Shown one piece after another: positions 40,677 to 49,872 of a stretch of 64,000 bases of DNA (its first letter is position 1; each line of letters starts with the position of its first letter). The notes beneath the pieces are model-generated. The model did not search any database, was not told where the DNA came from, and saw only the letters and a list, made by a program, of their open reading frames with translations. This DNA comes from Vibrio comitans (lineage in GTDB: Bacteria; Pseudomonadota; Gammaproteobacteria; Enterobacterales; Vibrionaceae). The stretch is from NCBI GenBank assembly GCA_024346835.1, contig AP024866.1, positions 2,852,001 to 2,916,000 on the forward strand, read 5' to 3'. Made by a program: the position numbers and the translations under genes.

Positions 40677-41555
40677 ATGAATAAAACAGCTTTAGTGGTA
40701 GAAGGCGGCGCTATGCGAGGCATATTCGCAGCCGGTGTACTAGATGCATTTCTAGAGCTTGCACATCAACCATTTGATTTTGCAATTGGTGTATCAGCAG
40801 GCGCTTCAAATCTATTAGGTTACTTGGCAAATCAGCCTAAGCGTAGCTATGAGATTATTACCACACTCGCTACATCAAAGCAGTTTTATAACCTTAGTCG
40901 CTTTGCCAAAGGCGGAGACTTAACGGATGTTAAATGGTTAAGTGAAACCTCTCTAGAGCAATACCCGCTCGATCACCAACAGCTGTTTAATAACATTCCC
41001 TTGTATGCTGCTACCACAGATATTGATTCAGGAAAGGCTAATTACTTCCGTATAACCCAACAAAATATGCTGAATGTTATCGAAGCCACTACTGCTCTAC
41101 CAGTCGCCTATAAGCAAACGCCCTGTTTTTCTGGTGGCTGCTTTACGGATGGTGCGGTAGCCGATTCCATTCCTGTTAAAGAGGCGTATCGCCGAGGTGC
41201 CAAAGACATTACGGTTATCCTTTCACACCCTCTAAGCTACTCCATGCCAGAATCAAAGAGTCATTGGTTAATGAAACGATTACTCGCCGATAACCCAATG
41301 GTGGCAAGCACTTTGCAGACTCGAGCCAAGCGCTACAATGAAGCGCTAGAATTTATTCGATTCCCACCTAAAGATGCTGTTATTCGCGTTATTGCCCCAC
41401 CAGAGAATTTCCCTGTGAAGCGCCTGACTCGTAAACCAAAATTACTCGATACGGGTTATCAAATGGGATTAGATTCCGGTGAGCAACATGTCATGAATCT
41501 TCGAGGGCTCACTGAACTCTCATCCAATGACTGCTCCGCGTGTTACACCTACTAG
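40677..41555 (+). CDS. Patatin-like phospholipase family protein
   Basis: This 292-residue cytoplasmic patatin-fold protein has the oxyanion loop GGAMRGIFAAGVL near residue 10, the nucleophile elbow GVSAGAS (Ser about 42), and the catalytic-dyad aspartate in TDGAVADS. It resembles E. coli YjjU. It may deacylate phospholipids; the real substrate is unknown. An OxyR-like element upstream suggests a role in peroxide stress, for instance clearing oxidised lipid. A TatD-family gene follows after 47 bases, as yjjV follows yjjU in E. coli. Confidence 0.88.
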   Translation: MNKTALVVEGGAMRGIFAAGVLDAFLELAHQPFDFAIGVSAGASNLLGYLANQPKRSYEIITTLATSKQFYNLSRFAKGGDLTDVKWLSETSLEQYPLDHQQLFNNIPLYAATTDIDSGKANYFRITQQNMLNVIEATTALPVAYKQTPCFSGGCFTDGAVADSIPVKEAYRRGAKDITVILSHPLSYSMPESKSHWLMKRLLADNPMVASTLQTRAKRYNEALEFIRFPPKDAVIRVIAPPENFPVKRLTRKPKLLDTGYQMGLDSGEQHVMNLRGLTELSSNDCSACYTY

Positions 41556-41602
41556 CAGGTGGTATATACTGGGGCTACTGACATTTAAGCTGAATTCTAA
41601 TT

Positions 41603-42364
41603 ATGATCGATACCCATGCCCATATATACGCAAGCGAATTTGACCAAGACCGCGAAGCGGTTGTTGAGCGAGCATTAGCACAAGGCATTCAGCAAATATT
41701 GCTGCCAAACATTGACCTTGATTCTATAGAGCCAATGCTCGCCACCGAAGCGCAATTTCCTACCATCTGCCGTTCTATGATGGGCTTGCATCCATGTTAT
41801 GTAGACCAAGACGTCAAGCAAACCTTGCAAACCATTCACTCTTGGTATGACAAACATGAATTTATCGCTGTCGGTGAAATTGGGATCGACTTGTACTGGG
41901 ACAAAACGTATCGAGCAGAGCAAGAGTACGCCTTTATCACTCAGCTCAACTGGGCAAAAGAGATGAATCTTCCGGTAGTGATTCATACTCGAGATTCCAT
42001 CGAAGAAACTCTAGCCCTACTTAGCAAGGAGCAAGATGGCTCACTGCGTGGTGTCTTCCACTGCTTTGGCGGAAGTATCAACGAGGCCAAAGCCATCAAT
42101 GATCTTGGTTTTCATCTAGGGTTAGGTGGTGTCTCTACCTTCAAGAATGGGGGTATGGATAAGGTGATCCCTCACTTGGATATGCAATATGTCATCCTAG
42201 AAACAGACTGCCCTTACCTTGCGCCAGTGCCACATCGCGGCAAGAGAAATGAACCCGCCTATACACAATTGGTCGCTCAGCGCGTAGCTGACCTTAGAGA
42301 GTTAAGTCTGCAAGAGGTCGATAGCCTCACTACTAGCAATGCCATTAAACTGTTCAATCTATAA
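41603..42364 (+). CDS. TatD family metal-dependent hydrolase
   Basis: This 253-residue TIM-barrel amidohydrolase has metal-binding THAHI at the N-terminus, the glutamate in VGEIGIDLYWD, histidines in PVVIHTRDS and GVFHCFGGS, and the aspartate in ETDCPYLAP. Family members are 3'-5' DNases or D-aminoacyl-tRNA-related hydrolases. Its position after the YjjU-like gene argues for a YjjV-type protein. Its position beside tatC, convergent rather than in the operon, shows why such genes are also named tatD. Confidence 0.9.
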   Translation: MIDTHAHIYASEFDQDREAVVERALAQGIQQILLPNIDLDSIEPMLATEAQFPTICRSMMGLHPCYVDQDVKQTLQTIHSWYDKHEFIAVGEIGIDLYWDKTYRAEQEYAFITQLNWAKEMNLPVVIHTRDSIEETLALLSKEQDGSLRGVFHCFGGSINEAKAINDLGFHLGLGGVSTFKNGGMDKVIPHLDMQYVILETDCPYLAPVPHRGKRNEPAYTQLVAQRVADLRELSLQEVDSLTTSNAIKLFNL

Positions 42365-42376
42365 GTTGCTCAAATC

Positions 42377-42410
42377 TATAAAAAATCCCCAATAAGGGGA
42401 TTTTTTATAG
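42377..42410. terminator. Bidirectional terminator between the TatD-family gene and tatC
   Basis: TATAAAAAATCCCC-AATA-AGGGGATTTTTTATA is nearly a perfect palindrome with T-runs on both strands, between convergent genes. Confidence 0.92.
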
Positions 42411-42424
42411 ATGACTAACCGTGA

Positions 42425-43171
42425 TTAAGACTCTTGCTCTTCTTCCTCGTCTGGGCGGGTATAAAAGCGAGCAAAAAACAAACCCACCTCAAACAGAAGA
42501 AGCATAGGTATCGCGAGTAATGTCTGAGAAATAATGTCTGGAGGCGTCAGCATCATGCCGATCACAAAAGCACCGACAACCACGAACGGTCTCTTCGCCT
42601 TCAGCGTTCCAACATCCGTAGCCCCTGTCCAACACAGCAAGATAATGGCAACCGGTACCTCAAAAGCAATGCCGAAAGCCAAGAATAGTGCCAGTACGAA
42701 ATCAAGATAGCTTGAAATATCGGTGGCAAATTCTACTCCGCCAAGGGAAATAGCAGTGAAGAAGCCAAACACTAGTGGAAATACCACGAAATACGCGAAC
42801 GCCACACCACAGTAAAACAGCAGTGAACTGGAGAACAGCAGTGGCATCACTAAGCGCTTTTCATGCTTATACAAGCCTGGAGCGACAAACGCCCACACCT
42901 GATAAAGAATAAACGGCACTGCAATGAAGACCGACGAAATTAGTGTTAATTTCAGTGGGGTAAAAAACGGTGATGCGACATCTGTTGCAATCATCGTTGC
43001 CCCTTCAGGCAATCGGTCAATTAAAGGAGCAGATACAAACTCATAGATATGGCCGGAGAAATAAATCAGGCACAGAAATACGACCATGACAGCGCCGATA
43101 GCACGCAATAATCGGGTACGTAACTCAATCAGATGACTCATCAATGGCTGGTTAGAATCAACCGAAGACAT
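42425..43171 (-). CDS. tatC: Twin-arginine translocase subunit TatC
   Basis: This 248-residue protein with six membrane helices recognises twin-arginine signal peptides and, with TatA and TatB, exports folded proteins. The N-terminal [14 protein letters not shown] and the periplasmic [12 protein letters not shown] loop are conserved. I chose the ATG at 43171, preceded by AGAGG; the extra seven residues to 43192 lie upstream of that site. A hairpin with T-run lies in the gap to tatB. Confidence 0.97.
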   Translation of the reverse strand: MSSVDSNQPLMSHLIELRTRLLRAIGAVMVVFLCLIYFSGHIYEFVSAPLIDRLPEGATMIATDVASPFFTPLKLTLISSVFIAVPFILYQVWAFVAPGLYKHEKRLVMPLLFSSSLLFYCGVAFAYFVVFPLVFGFFTAISLGGVEFATDISSYLDFVLALFLAFGIAFEVPVAIILLCWTGATDVGTLKAKRPFVVVGAFVIGMMLTPPDIISQTLLAIPMLLLFEVGLFFARFYTRPDEEEEQES

Positions 43172-43194
43172 AGAAACCTCTATAAATAACAAAA

Positions 43195-43210
43195 GGGGCG
43201 AATGTGCCCC
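43195..43210 (-). terminator. Possible attenuating hairpin between tatB and tatC
   Basis: Read leftward, GGGGC-ACATTC-GCCCC is followed by TTTTGTTATTT within the 45-base tatB-tatC gap. It may terminate part of the transcripts and lower tatC relative to tatA and tatB. Confidence 0.5.
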
Positions 43211-43216
43211 TATTGA

Positions 43217-43555
43217 TTAATCTTGTGACTTAGGAGAAGGCGACTCAGCAGAGTTTTCTGAGGACTTATAGGGTTGCTGAACGCTTTTGGCTGCTTCTTT
43301 TAACTCTTCGACAGACTGGCGCAATTCAGGAGACATATCCTGCATTCCCATCTTTTCTGCCTTCTTCAAGTTTTCCTGAAGTTCATGGATTTTAAGTTCA
43401 TGATCAAGCTCATCTTTGACATTACTTGCCATAGATTTAGCGGAGTTAACAAAGCGAGCAACACTACGAATAGCCACAGGAAGACGCTCGGGCCCCAATA
43501 CCACCAATCCTAATACGGAGATCAGTATCAGTTCCCAAAAACCTATATCGAACAC
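43217..43555 (-). CDS. tatB: Sec-independent protein translocase TatB
   Basis: This 112-residue protein has an N-terminal membrane helix ([19 protein letters not shown]), the GPERLP hinge diagnostic of TatB, and an amphipathic then charged cytoplasmic tail. TatB forms the receptor complex with TatC. It is shorter than E. coli TatB (171) because of the tail. It starts three bases after the tatA stop codon. Confidence 0.96.
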   Translation of the reverse strand: MFDIGFWELILISVLGLVVLGPERLPVAIRSVARFVNSAKSMASNVKDELDHELKIHELQENLKKAEKMGMQDMSPELRQSVEELKEAAKSVQQPYKSSENSAESPSPKSQD

Positions 43556-43558
43556 GGT

Positions 43559-43828
43559 TTAAACCTGCTCTTTATCTTTTTGCTTTTCAGTGTTCTGCTC
43601 AGTACTCTGCTCTGCTGATTGCTTCTCAGAGATATTCTTCTGTTCGAAATCCGCATCCTTTGAATCTTTTGAGTCTTTCGCTGCACCGTCTTCATCAGAC
43701 ATCGCTTTCTTAAAACCCTTAACCGCAGAACCCAAATCGCCACCAATACCGCGCAGCTTTTTGGTACCAAATAACAGAACCACGATCACAGCAATGATCA
43801 GAAGTTGCCAAATACTAATTCCACCCAT
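43559..43828 (-). CDS. tatA: Sec-independent protein translocase TatA
   Basis: This 89-residue pore-forming subunit has a membrane helix with the family FGTKKLR hinge ([20 protein letters not shown]), an amphipathic helix with the conserved [11 protein letters not shown], and a very acidic/lysine-rich tail. It is the first tat gene and follows ubiB after 33 bases. Confidence 0.97.
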   Translation of the reverse strand: MGGISIWQLLIIAVIVVLLFGTKKLRGIGGDLGSAVKGFKKAMSDEDGAAKDSKDSKDADFEQKNISEKQSAEQSTEQNTEKQKDKEQV

Positions 43829-43861
43829 GTGTTATTACCTTTGTTTCCATTCTATAAATAA

Positions 43862-45496
43862 TTACTTGCGGTAAGTACGCCAGCTTAACAGCCAAGCCAA
43901 CACTCCGACCCCGCCAACCACTGAAGAAATCAATGGGTTATCACTAACATAAAGTATTGATGAGCATACGATAAATGTAGCGCCTATTCCAAACATAAAT
44001 TGGCCTGTGGCGTGTTGTCTCTTAGTTTGTCGATATCCCTCATATAAATGCTCGACTTTTCTAGACAATTGCTTGCCATGCCTAAGGTTGTCGTACAGCA
44101 GTTCCGGCAATTCAGGGAGCTTCTCTGCCCAAAATGGGGCTCTATCTTTAAGAGAATTAATTACCGCCTGTGGACCTACTTGCTCACCCATCCACTTTTC
44201 AAGAAATGGCTTGGCTGTCGCCCATAAATCTAATTGAGGGTACAACTGGCGACCTAACCCTTCTACGTAAAGAAGCGTTTTCTGTAACAACACCAACTGT
44301 GGTTGAACTTCCATATTGAAGCGTCGCGCAGTGTTGAACAGGTTCAGTAACACGTGTCCAAACGAGATTTCGCACAGAGGTTTAGCAAAAATAGGTTCAC
44401 ACACCATACGGATTGCAAACTCAAACTCTTGTACATTGGTGTCTGCAGGAACCCAACCTGAGTCCACGTGTAGCTGTGCAACCTTACCGTAATCACGATT
44501 GAAGAAGGCTAGGAAGTTCTCTGCTAGATAGCGCTTATCATCAGCGTTGAGTGTGCCCACAATGCCACAATCTAGACCGATCCATTGTGGGTTTTCAGGG
44601 TGTGAATACTGGACAAACACATTGCCTGGATGCATGTCGGCATGGAAGAAGCTGTCTCGAAATACCTGGGTGAAGAATACTGTCACTCCGCGCTCAGCAA
44701 GTAACTTCATGTTGGTGCCATTGGCTTCAAGTCCTTCAATATCAGACACTTGAATACCATAGATACGCTCTGAAACCATCAGATTCTTGCTACTTAGATC
44801 ACCCACAACCTCTGGCACATAAAGCTCTTCACTGCCTTCGAAATTACGACGAAGTTGCATGGCATTAGCCGCTTCACGGCGCAGATCAAGCTCATCAAGC
44901 AACGTTTTTTCATATTCAGCCACCACCTCTATAGGTCGTAGCCTGCGTGCCTCTGGTGCCACTTTAGCCAACAGTTTAGCCATTCGAAACATAAGCTTAA
45001 CGTCATCAGCAATGATTGGACGAATGTCTGGACGAATGATCTTGAGTACGACTTCTCGGCCAGATTCTTTCAATTTGGCCGTATGTACTTGCGCAATTGA
45101 TGCTGATGCAAGGCAGTCAATATCAAAATCATCGAACCAATTTTCAATTGGGCCACCCAAGGCAAGCTCGATGTGTTTCTTTGCTAGATGACCATCAAAC
45201 GGCTCAACTCGGTCCTGCAATAAAGCGAGTTGATCGGCGATATGTGGAGGAAATAGGTCTCGGCGCGTGGACATCATCTGCCCAAACTTAATCCATACCG
45301 GCCCCAACTCCTGCAACGCAAGACGCATTCGGTGACCTAGTTCTTTATCTGGGTGCTTATTCTTAATCCAGAATAGAGCCTTTCGCGCTAGTCGTGGAAA
45401 TTTCGCCAGTTCATGCTCAGGAATAAGCTCATCTAAGCCATATTCCAGCTGAACTCGAGTAATAAGATAAAGGCGCTTTAACTCAGAAGGGGTCAT
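43862..45496 (-). CDS. ubiB: Ubiquinone biosynthesis kinase-like protein UbiB
   Basis: This 544-residue atypical kinase of the ADCK/ABC1 family has an alanine-rich loop ASIAQVH in place of a P-loop, the KIRPD-type motif, and catalytic-loop DMHPGN near residue 288. The signature [12 protein letters not shown] and two C-terminal membrane helices are present. It binds the inner membrane and promotes ubiquinone synthesis, probably by extracting lipid intermediates. Its start overlaps the end of ubiJ by four bases. Confidence 0.96.
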   Translation of the reverse strand: MTPSELKRLYLITRVQLEYGLDELIPEHELAKFPRLARKALFWIKNKHPDKELGHRMRLALQELGPVWIKFGQMMSTRRDLFPPHIADQLALLQDRVEPFDGHLAKKHIELALGGPIENWFDDFDIDCLASASIAQVHTAKLKESGREVVLKIIRPDIRPIIADDVKLMFRMAKLLAKVAPEARRLRPIEVVAEYEKTLLDELDLRREAANAMQLRRNFEGSEELYVPEVVGDLSSKNLMVSERIYGIQVSDIEGLEANGTNMKLLAERGVTVFFTQVFRDSFFHADMHPGNVFVQYSHPENPQWIGLDCGIVGTLNADDKRYLAENFLAFFNRDYGKVAQLHVDSGWVPADTNVQEFEFAIRMVCEPIFAKPLCEISFGHVLLNLFNTARRFNMEVQPQLVLLQKTLLYVEGLGRQLYPQLDLWATAKPFLEKWMGEQVGPQAVINSLKDRAPFWAEKLPELPELLYDNLRHGKQLSRKVEHLYEGYRQTKRQHATGQFMFGIGATFIVCSSILYVSDNPLISSVVGGVGVLAWLLSWRTYRK

Positions 45497-46098
45497 TCTG
45501 TCTCCATCAAACGCGATAAACGTTGCTCTAGAGAATGTAACTGAGCCTTGGCGTCATCGACCTGATCGCAGAAATTTGCGACAGCCAAAGGCGATGGTGC
45601 TAACTGCCACTCTTCTGTAATAGCATGCTTGAGGTGCGTAGTGTGCTTACGGGCATTGCGCTGAAAAAACGATAAACCGTTCTTAGCCCCGGTGACTAAG
45701 GTGTGAGCAGCCACATCCCCTACCACTTTGGAGAGAATTTCAGCCACATCAGGCTTACTCAATTGCATCAGAGTCGCGAATTGCTGCCCTACCTGCATAT
45801 CTCCCGCTACCGACAGCTTATCCTTCTTGAATAAATCATTGATATTGGCTTGCTGCTGTAAATCTCGTAGAGCCGTTAGGCTCAAGGTCAGCTCGCAATC
45901 CGGCGTCCCCTCAAACTCAGCCAACACATCAACCTGCTGACTGCACACAAAAATCAGACTTTTATTCAACTCTTTGATATTCAGTCGAATGATCGAGCCC
46001 TTAAGGCGAGCCAACTGCTTTTGGCTTTCCGGTTGCTCTTTTATCAGTGCGTTGAATGAGGTTTCAACGGCCGCTGTCACTAAGGCATCAATTGGCAT
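45493..46098 (-). CDS. ubiJ: Ubiquinone biosynthesis accessory factor UbiJ
   Basis: This 201-residue protein has an N-terminal SCP2 lipid-binding domain (about 20-125) and a C-terminal coiled segment ([19 protein letters not shown]). UbiJ, with UbiK, is thought to hold hydrophobic intermediates for the soluble Ubi complex. It lies between ubiE and ubiB as in E. coli (formerly yigP). Confidence 0.93.
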   Translation of the reverse strand: MPIDALVTAAVETSFNALIKEQPESQKQLARLKGSIIRLNIKELNKSLIFVCSQQVDVLAEFEGTPDCELTLSLTALRDLQQQANINDLFKKDKLSVAGDMQVGQQFATLMQLSKPDVAEILSKVVGDVAAHTLVTGAKNGLSFFQRNARKHTTHLKHAITEEWQLAPSPLAVANFCDQVDDAKAQLHSLEQRLSRLMETE

Positions 46099-46110
46099 CT
46101 TGGCATCCCA

Positions 46111-46890
46111 CTAAAATTTGTAACCACGATGCAGTGCGACGATGCCGCCTGTCAGGTTGTAGTAGTTTGTCTGCTCAAAGCCAGCCTGTTGCATCATGCC
46201 TTCAAGGGTCTCTTGATCTGGGTGCATGCGAATAGACTCCGCTAGGTAACGATAGCTCTCTGAATCGTTAGCAATGATGTCACCCATCTTAGGCAGAATG
46301 TGGAATGAATAGGTATCGTAGATCTTAGACAGTGGATCCAGAATTGGCTTAGAGAACTCAAGCACTAACAGGCGACCACCTGGCTTCAATACGCGATACA
46401 TTGAGCGCAGAGCCTTATCTTTGTCGGTGACGTTACGCAGGCAAAAACTGATGGTAATACAGTCGAAGTAATCATCAGGAAACGGTAGTTCTTCTGCGTT
46501 TGCTTGTACATAGTGAACATTGCCGACAACGCCAACATCTCTTAGCTTGTCACGACCCACGTTCAACATTGAGTTATTGATATCCGCTAAAATTACGTGA
46601 CCGATATCGCCCACGATGCGCGAAAACTTAGCCGTTAGGTCGCCAGTACCGCCACCTAGATCCAATATACGTTGCCCAGGACGAGCACCACTACAGTCAA
46701 TGGTAAAGCGCTTCCACAAGCGATGAACACCACCAGACATTAAGTCGTTCATCAGGTCATATTTGCTTGCTACCGAATGAAATACCTCTGCTACTTTAGT
46801 TACCTTTTCATCCTTGGCAACAGTCTTGAAACCAAAGTGAGTAGTGTCTTGCGAGGCTTGATCTTGGGGTTCTTTAACGCTCATATCCAT
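46111..46890 (-). CDS. ubiE: Ubiquinone/menaquinone C-methyltransferase UbiE
   Basis: This methyltransferase of 257-259 residues adds the C-methyl group to demethylmenaquinol and 2-methoxy-6-polyprenyl-benzoquinol. The SAM loop [11 protein letters not shown] is near residue 79, and UbiE signatures [11 protein letters not shown] and [15 protein letters not shown] are present. Two ATGs are possible (46890 and 46884, product starting MDMS or MSVK); an AGAG precedes the first. It heads the ubiE-ubiJ-ubiB-tatABC run. Confidence 0.97.
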   Translation of the reverse strand: MDMSVKEPQDQASQDTTHFGFKTVAKDEKVTKVAEVFHSVASKYDLMNDLMSGGVHRLWKRFTIDCSGARPGQRILDLGGGTGDLTAKFSRIVGDIGHVILADINNSMLNVGRDKLRDVGVVGNVHYVQANAEELPFPDDYFDCITISFCLRNVTDKDKALRSMYRVLKPGGRLLVLEFSKPILDPLSKIYDTYSFHILPKMGDIIANDSESYRYLAESIRMHPDQETLEGMMQQAGFEQTNYYNLTGGIVALHRGYKF

Positions 46891-47191
46891 GTTCTATCTC
46901 TGAAGTCGTATTCCAAACGAGGGCTAGTGAAAGTGTATTCACAACGAAAGCCGCCCGACTACGCTAGCAAACAGCATTGCAAACGAATGGCCAAGTTTAC
47001 TGCATACATCAGCACTTGTCTTTGCTGAAGTATCGCGCAACCGCATAAGGTTTGCATAAGTGTGAATAGATGCACCAAGGCGAGTGGGGATACGCGACCA
47101 AACCAAGCAAATTGTATATTGGCGCGCACCCTTAAAGGCTATAGACTGAGCCCTCTTTTGTCTTTCCTTTATTTAACACTTTGAGTCATTC
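46891..47191. other. ubiE-EamA divergent intergenic region
   Basis: These 301 bases lie between divergent genes and presumably hold both promoters. I see no further named element. Confidence 0.5.
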
Positions 47192-48073
47192 ATGAACGAA
47201 CGCAAAGCGCTTATATTAGGACTCAGTGCAGTCCTTCTGTGGTCTACTGTTGCCACCGCATTCAAGATCACCCTCGCTGAGTTTACGCCAATCCAGATGC
47301 TCACCTGTGCCAGCATAGTCTCTGCGATTGCTCTCTTGCTTGTTTGTATCTATCAAAAAAAGACTCAAAGTATCGCCGGTACCTTTGTCGCCAATCCACT
47401 TTACTACTTGATGTTAGGTCTGATTAACCCTCTCGCCTACTATCTGATTCTATTTAAGGCTTACGACCTTTTACCCGCCTCACAGGCACAACCGATCAAT
47501 TACAGTTGGGCTATTACCCTAACCTTAATGGCTGCGGTATTTTTGGGACAAAAGATTCGAACTCAAGACTGGATAGCTTGTGCATTAGGCTATTTAGGTG
47601 TTGTGGTCATTGCAACGCAAGGAGATGTGCTAGGTTTGCAATTTGAGAGCCCGCTAGGTGTTAGCTTAGCTTTGTTATCTACCCTGCTTTGGGCAGGTTA
47701 CTGGATCTTGAATGCTAAGAATAAAGCCGATCCGGTTGTTGCAGTATTGCTTGGATTCATAGTGGCGATCCCACTGGCCGTAGCACTCTCTATTTGGGAG
47801 GGAGCCACTTGGGATATCAGCACTAAAGGTTGGCTAGCGGTGACTTACGTAGGTCTGTTTGAGATGGGAATCACCTTTGTGCTGTGGCTCGGTGCACTAA
47901 AAGCAACTCAAAATACCGCGAGGATCAGCAACCTCATCTTTATTTCTCCTTTCATTTCATTGATCTTGCTATCGCAAATCTTAGGAGAAGAGATCCATAT
48001 CTCAACCTTACTCGGTTTAGTATTGATCGTTGCTGGACTCGCCATCCAGCAACTTAAACGTAAAAGTGCCTAG
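47192..48073 (+). CDS. EamA/DMT superfamily transporter
   Basis: This 293-residue inner-membrane protein has ten hydrophobic helices arranged as two EamA repeats of five (about residues 8-140 and 150-288), a plan typical of drug/metabolite exporters. The N-terminal repeat starts GLSAVLLWSTVATAFKITL. The substrate cannot be told. It is a single gene, ending five bases before the convergent HMG-CoA reductase gene. Confidence 0.9.
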   Translation: MNERKALILGLSAVLLWSTVATAFKITLAEFTPIQMLTCASIVSAIALLLVCIYQKKTQSIAGTFVANPLYYLMLGLINPLAYYLILFKAYDLLPASQAQPINYSWAITLTLMAAVFLGQKIRTQDWIACALGYLGVVVIATQGDVLGLQFESPLGVSLALLSTLLWAGYWILNAKNKADPVVAVLLGFIVAIPLAVALSIWEGATWDISTKGWLAVTYVGLFEMGITFVLWLGALKATQNTARISNLIFISPFISLILLSQILGEEIHISTLLGLVLIVAGLAIQQLKRKSA

Positions 48074-48077
48074 GGTG

Positions 48078-49340
48078 TTATTTTCGCGCTAGTTTATGGT
48101 GGGCACGAGAAAAGTGCCCAGCACAGAAAGCGCCAACAATAGAAAGCTCACCCGCAAGACAAAGCGCCGCCGCAACCTCGGCAAGAGCCTGTGATTTTCC
48201 GTTGCCATGCAGCCCCATGAGATCTAAACAAGCCTTTTGGCTCGGTAATCCAGTACCACCACCGACCGTTCCCACCATTAGGTTGGGCAAGGTAACACTG
48301 GCATATAAATCACCATTTCTGTCTACTTCTAATCGCGTCATGCCGACCGCAGACTCAGCCACACAGGCGGCATCTTGGCCACACGCAATATAAAGCGCAG
48401 CCAAAGCATTGGCATAATGGGCATTGATACCGATAGTGCCACTTAACGCGCCACCAACCGTTGTTATCTGCGCAAACTGCATCATCTTCTCTGGCGTGGT
48501 ATGAAGGTACTTCTCAACCAACGCAGCTGGAATATGCGCTTCTGCTGTTACCTTTTTTCCGCGAACACTACGTAATGTCTGTGCATTCGCTTTTTTATCC
48601 CCGGATAGGTTTCCATCAAGAAAGGCATGCTCTGGTTCAACCGGCGTATTTTCTATGATGTACTCAAGCACCGCATTAGTGGCAATCGTCACCATATTCT
48701 GACCCGAGGCATCGCCTGTAAGAAATTCAAACACGAGGTAAACATGGTTACCTTCAATGCTGACACTAATGTCTGTTAACTTGCCATGAGAGGTGGTTTG
48801 TTCAGCAATTGATTTAAAGGTGGCATATTGAGTCACTACCCAAGCGACAAACTGCCCTGCCTCACTAATGTCAAAGAAGGCAAACGCAGGTGTTCTGGTC
48901 ACGCCCTCATTTAGAAGCATAGCCGTAGCACCACCAGCAGCAGTGAGTAATTGAGAGCCACGGTTATAAGACGCCACTAATGCCGCTTCTGTAGTGGCTA
49001 GAGGAACCAGAAAATCGTCACGAGCGAATAAACCATTGATTCGCAATGGTCCAGCCATACCCACTGGCATTTTTAGCGTGCCAATGAAATGCTCTATATT
49101 CTTTGAGTACTCCATCATGTGCTGCAGAGTATGCTCATCTAAAAGGTGTTGCTGAGAATCGGCATTATCGAGAGAAGCCCAACGTCGCTGGACATTTTTT
49201 TCAGTCAGATATGGGCTCTTAGTTAGCTTTCTTTTGGGCTTATCAAAGTGAGGTTGCAAAGCCTCATTACGAAGTGATGCGTCAAGTTCAGAGCCGATTG
49301 AAGAGGTGTAATCACTGCGATGTAGATTTAATTTAGGCAT
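48078..49340 (-). CDS. Hydroxymethylglutaryl-CoA reductase
   Basis: This 420-residue enzyme reduces HMG-CoA to mevalonate (or works in reverse). Class I features are KMPVGMAGPL, the catalytic Glu in ATTEAALVAS, the Lys in SVRGKKVTAEA, GDASGQNMV, the Asp in ACGQDAA, GTVGGGTGLPSQ, and the catalytic His in the C-terminal GHFSRAHHKL. I chose the ATG at 49340 (MPKLNLHRS). Vibrios make isoprenoids by the MEP route, so this gene is an accessory acquired by transfer; homologous reductases are known from other vibrios. Confidence 0.93.
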   Translation of the reverse strand: MPKLNLHRSDYTSSIGSELDASLRNEALQPHFDKPKRKLTKSPYLTEKNVQRRWASLDNADSQQHLLDEHTLQHMMEYSKNIEHFIGTLKMPVGMAGPLRINGLFARDDFLVPLATTEAALVASYNRGSQLLTAAGGATAMLLNEGVTRTPAFAFFDISEAGQFVAWVVTQYATFKSIAEQTTSHGKLTDISVSIEGNHVYLVFEFLTGDASGQNMVTIATNAVLEYIIENTPVEPEHAFLDGNLSGDKKANAQTLRSVRGKKVTAEAHIPAALVEKYLHTTPEKMMQFAQITTVGGALSGTIGINAHYANALAALYIACGQDAACVAESAVGMTRLEVDRNGDLYASVTLPNLMVGTVGGGTGLPSQKACLDLMGLHGNGKSQALAEVAAALCLAGELSIVGAFCAGHFSRAHHKLARK

Positions 49341-49728
49341 ATTTCTCACTTTGGGGGTTATCACAATTGCTAAATAGATCCCTGAGCCGATTCCTTCCTT
49401 AGCGCAATCTTATTTTAGTCGTACAAATAGCATTTCCGTGCAGAATACGAACATTCCCCTCCAATTACAACGCAAACCAGATTCAATAACTCGCCAGTGG
49501 CAATGATTTGACTCATTGAGTGAGTAAATGTAACTAGGCATTTCTAACCTCATATACAGTGTTTCCGTTTAAGATTTAAGCGAATTCGCGCAAAAATCAT
49601 ACAAATATATAAATCTTGCAGCAGATCAAACTTTCGCCATTGGTTCGTGAAATATGCGTGAGATCGAACAGGTTTTACCGGAATGATGTTTGTTTTGCAG
49701 GTAAAGAAGTCGTAACTTACTCGCTAAA

Positions 49729-49740
49729 GAAAGCGCTTTC
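49729..49740 (+). promoter_or_regulatory. LacI-family operator, copy 1
   Basis: The perfect 12-bp palindrome GAAAGCGCTTTC lies 132 bases before the binding-protein gene. It forms a pair with copy 2, 90 bases apart, a spacing that would permit DNA looping. Confidence 0.82.
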
Positions 49741-49818
49741 ACGAGCAATGCTTCTTTTAAATACCCTACGAAACAAACACAAAATAATTAATCGGTTCTT
49801 AAACCTACGCTTCAAAAA

Positions 49819-49830
49819 AGAAAGCGCTTT
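49819..49830 (+). promoter_or_regulatory. LacI-family operator, copy 2
   Basis: GAAAGCGCTTTC lies 43 bases before the binding-protein start, in an A-rich context (AAAAGAAAGCGCTTTCAC). Confidence 0.85.
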
Positions 49831-49872
49831 CACACTTTCTTCATCGAAGTGTAACAACGAGGAATAGAAGAT

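Larger units (their letters stand above)
49341..49872 (+). promoter_or_regulatory. Control region upstream of the sugar ABC operon
   Basis: This stretch of about 530 bases contains two copies of the LacI-type operator. A small rightward frame (49616-49867) overlaps both operators and has no coding character. The promoter probably lies between 49700 and 49830. Confidence 0.7.

Noticed and set aside
49616..49867. An 83-codon rightward frame before the sugar operon
   Set aside because: It overlaps both LacI operators, has no ribosome-binding site of note and no coding-like composition; the region is better read as promoter DNA.
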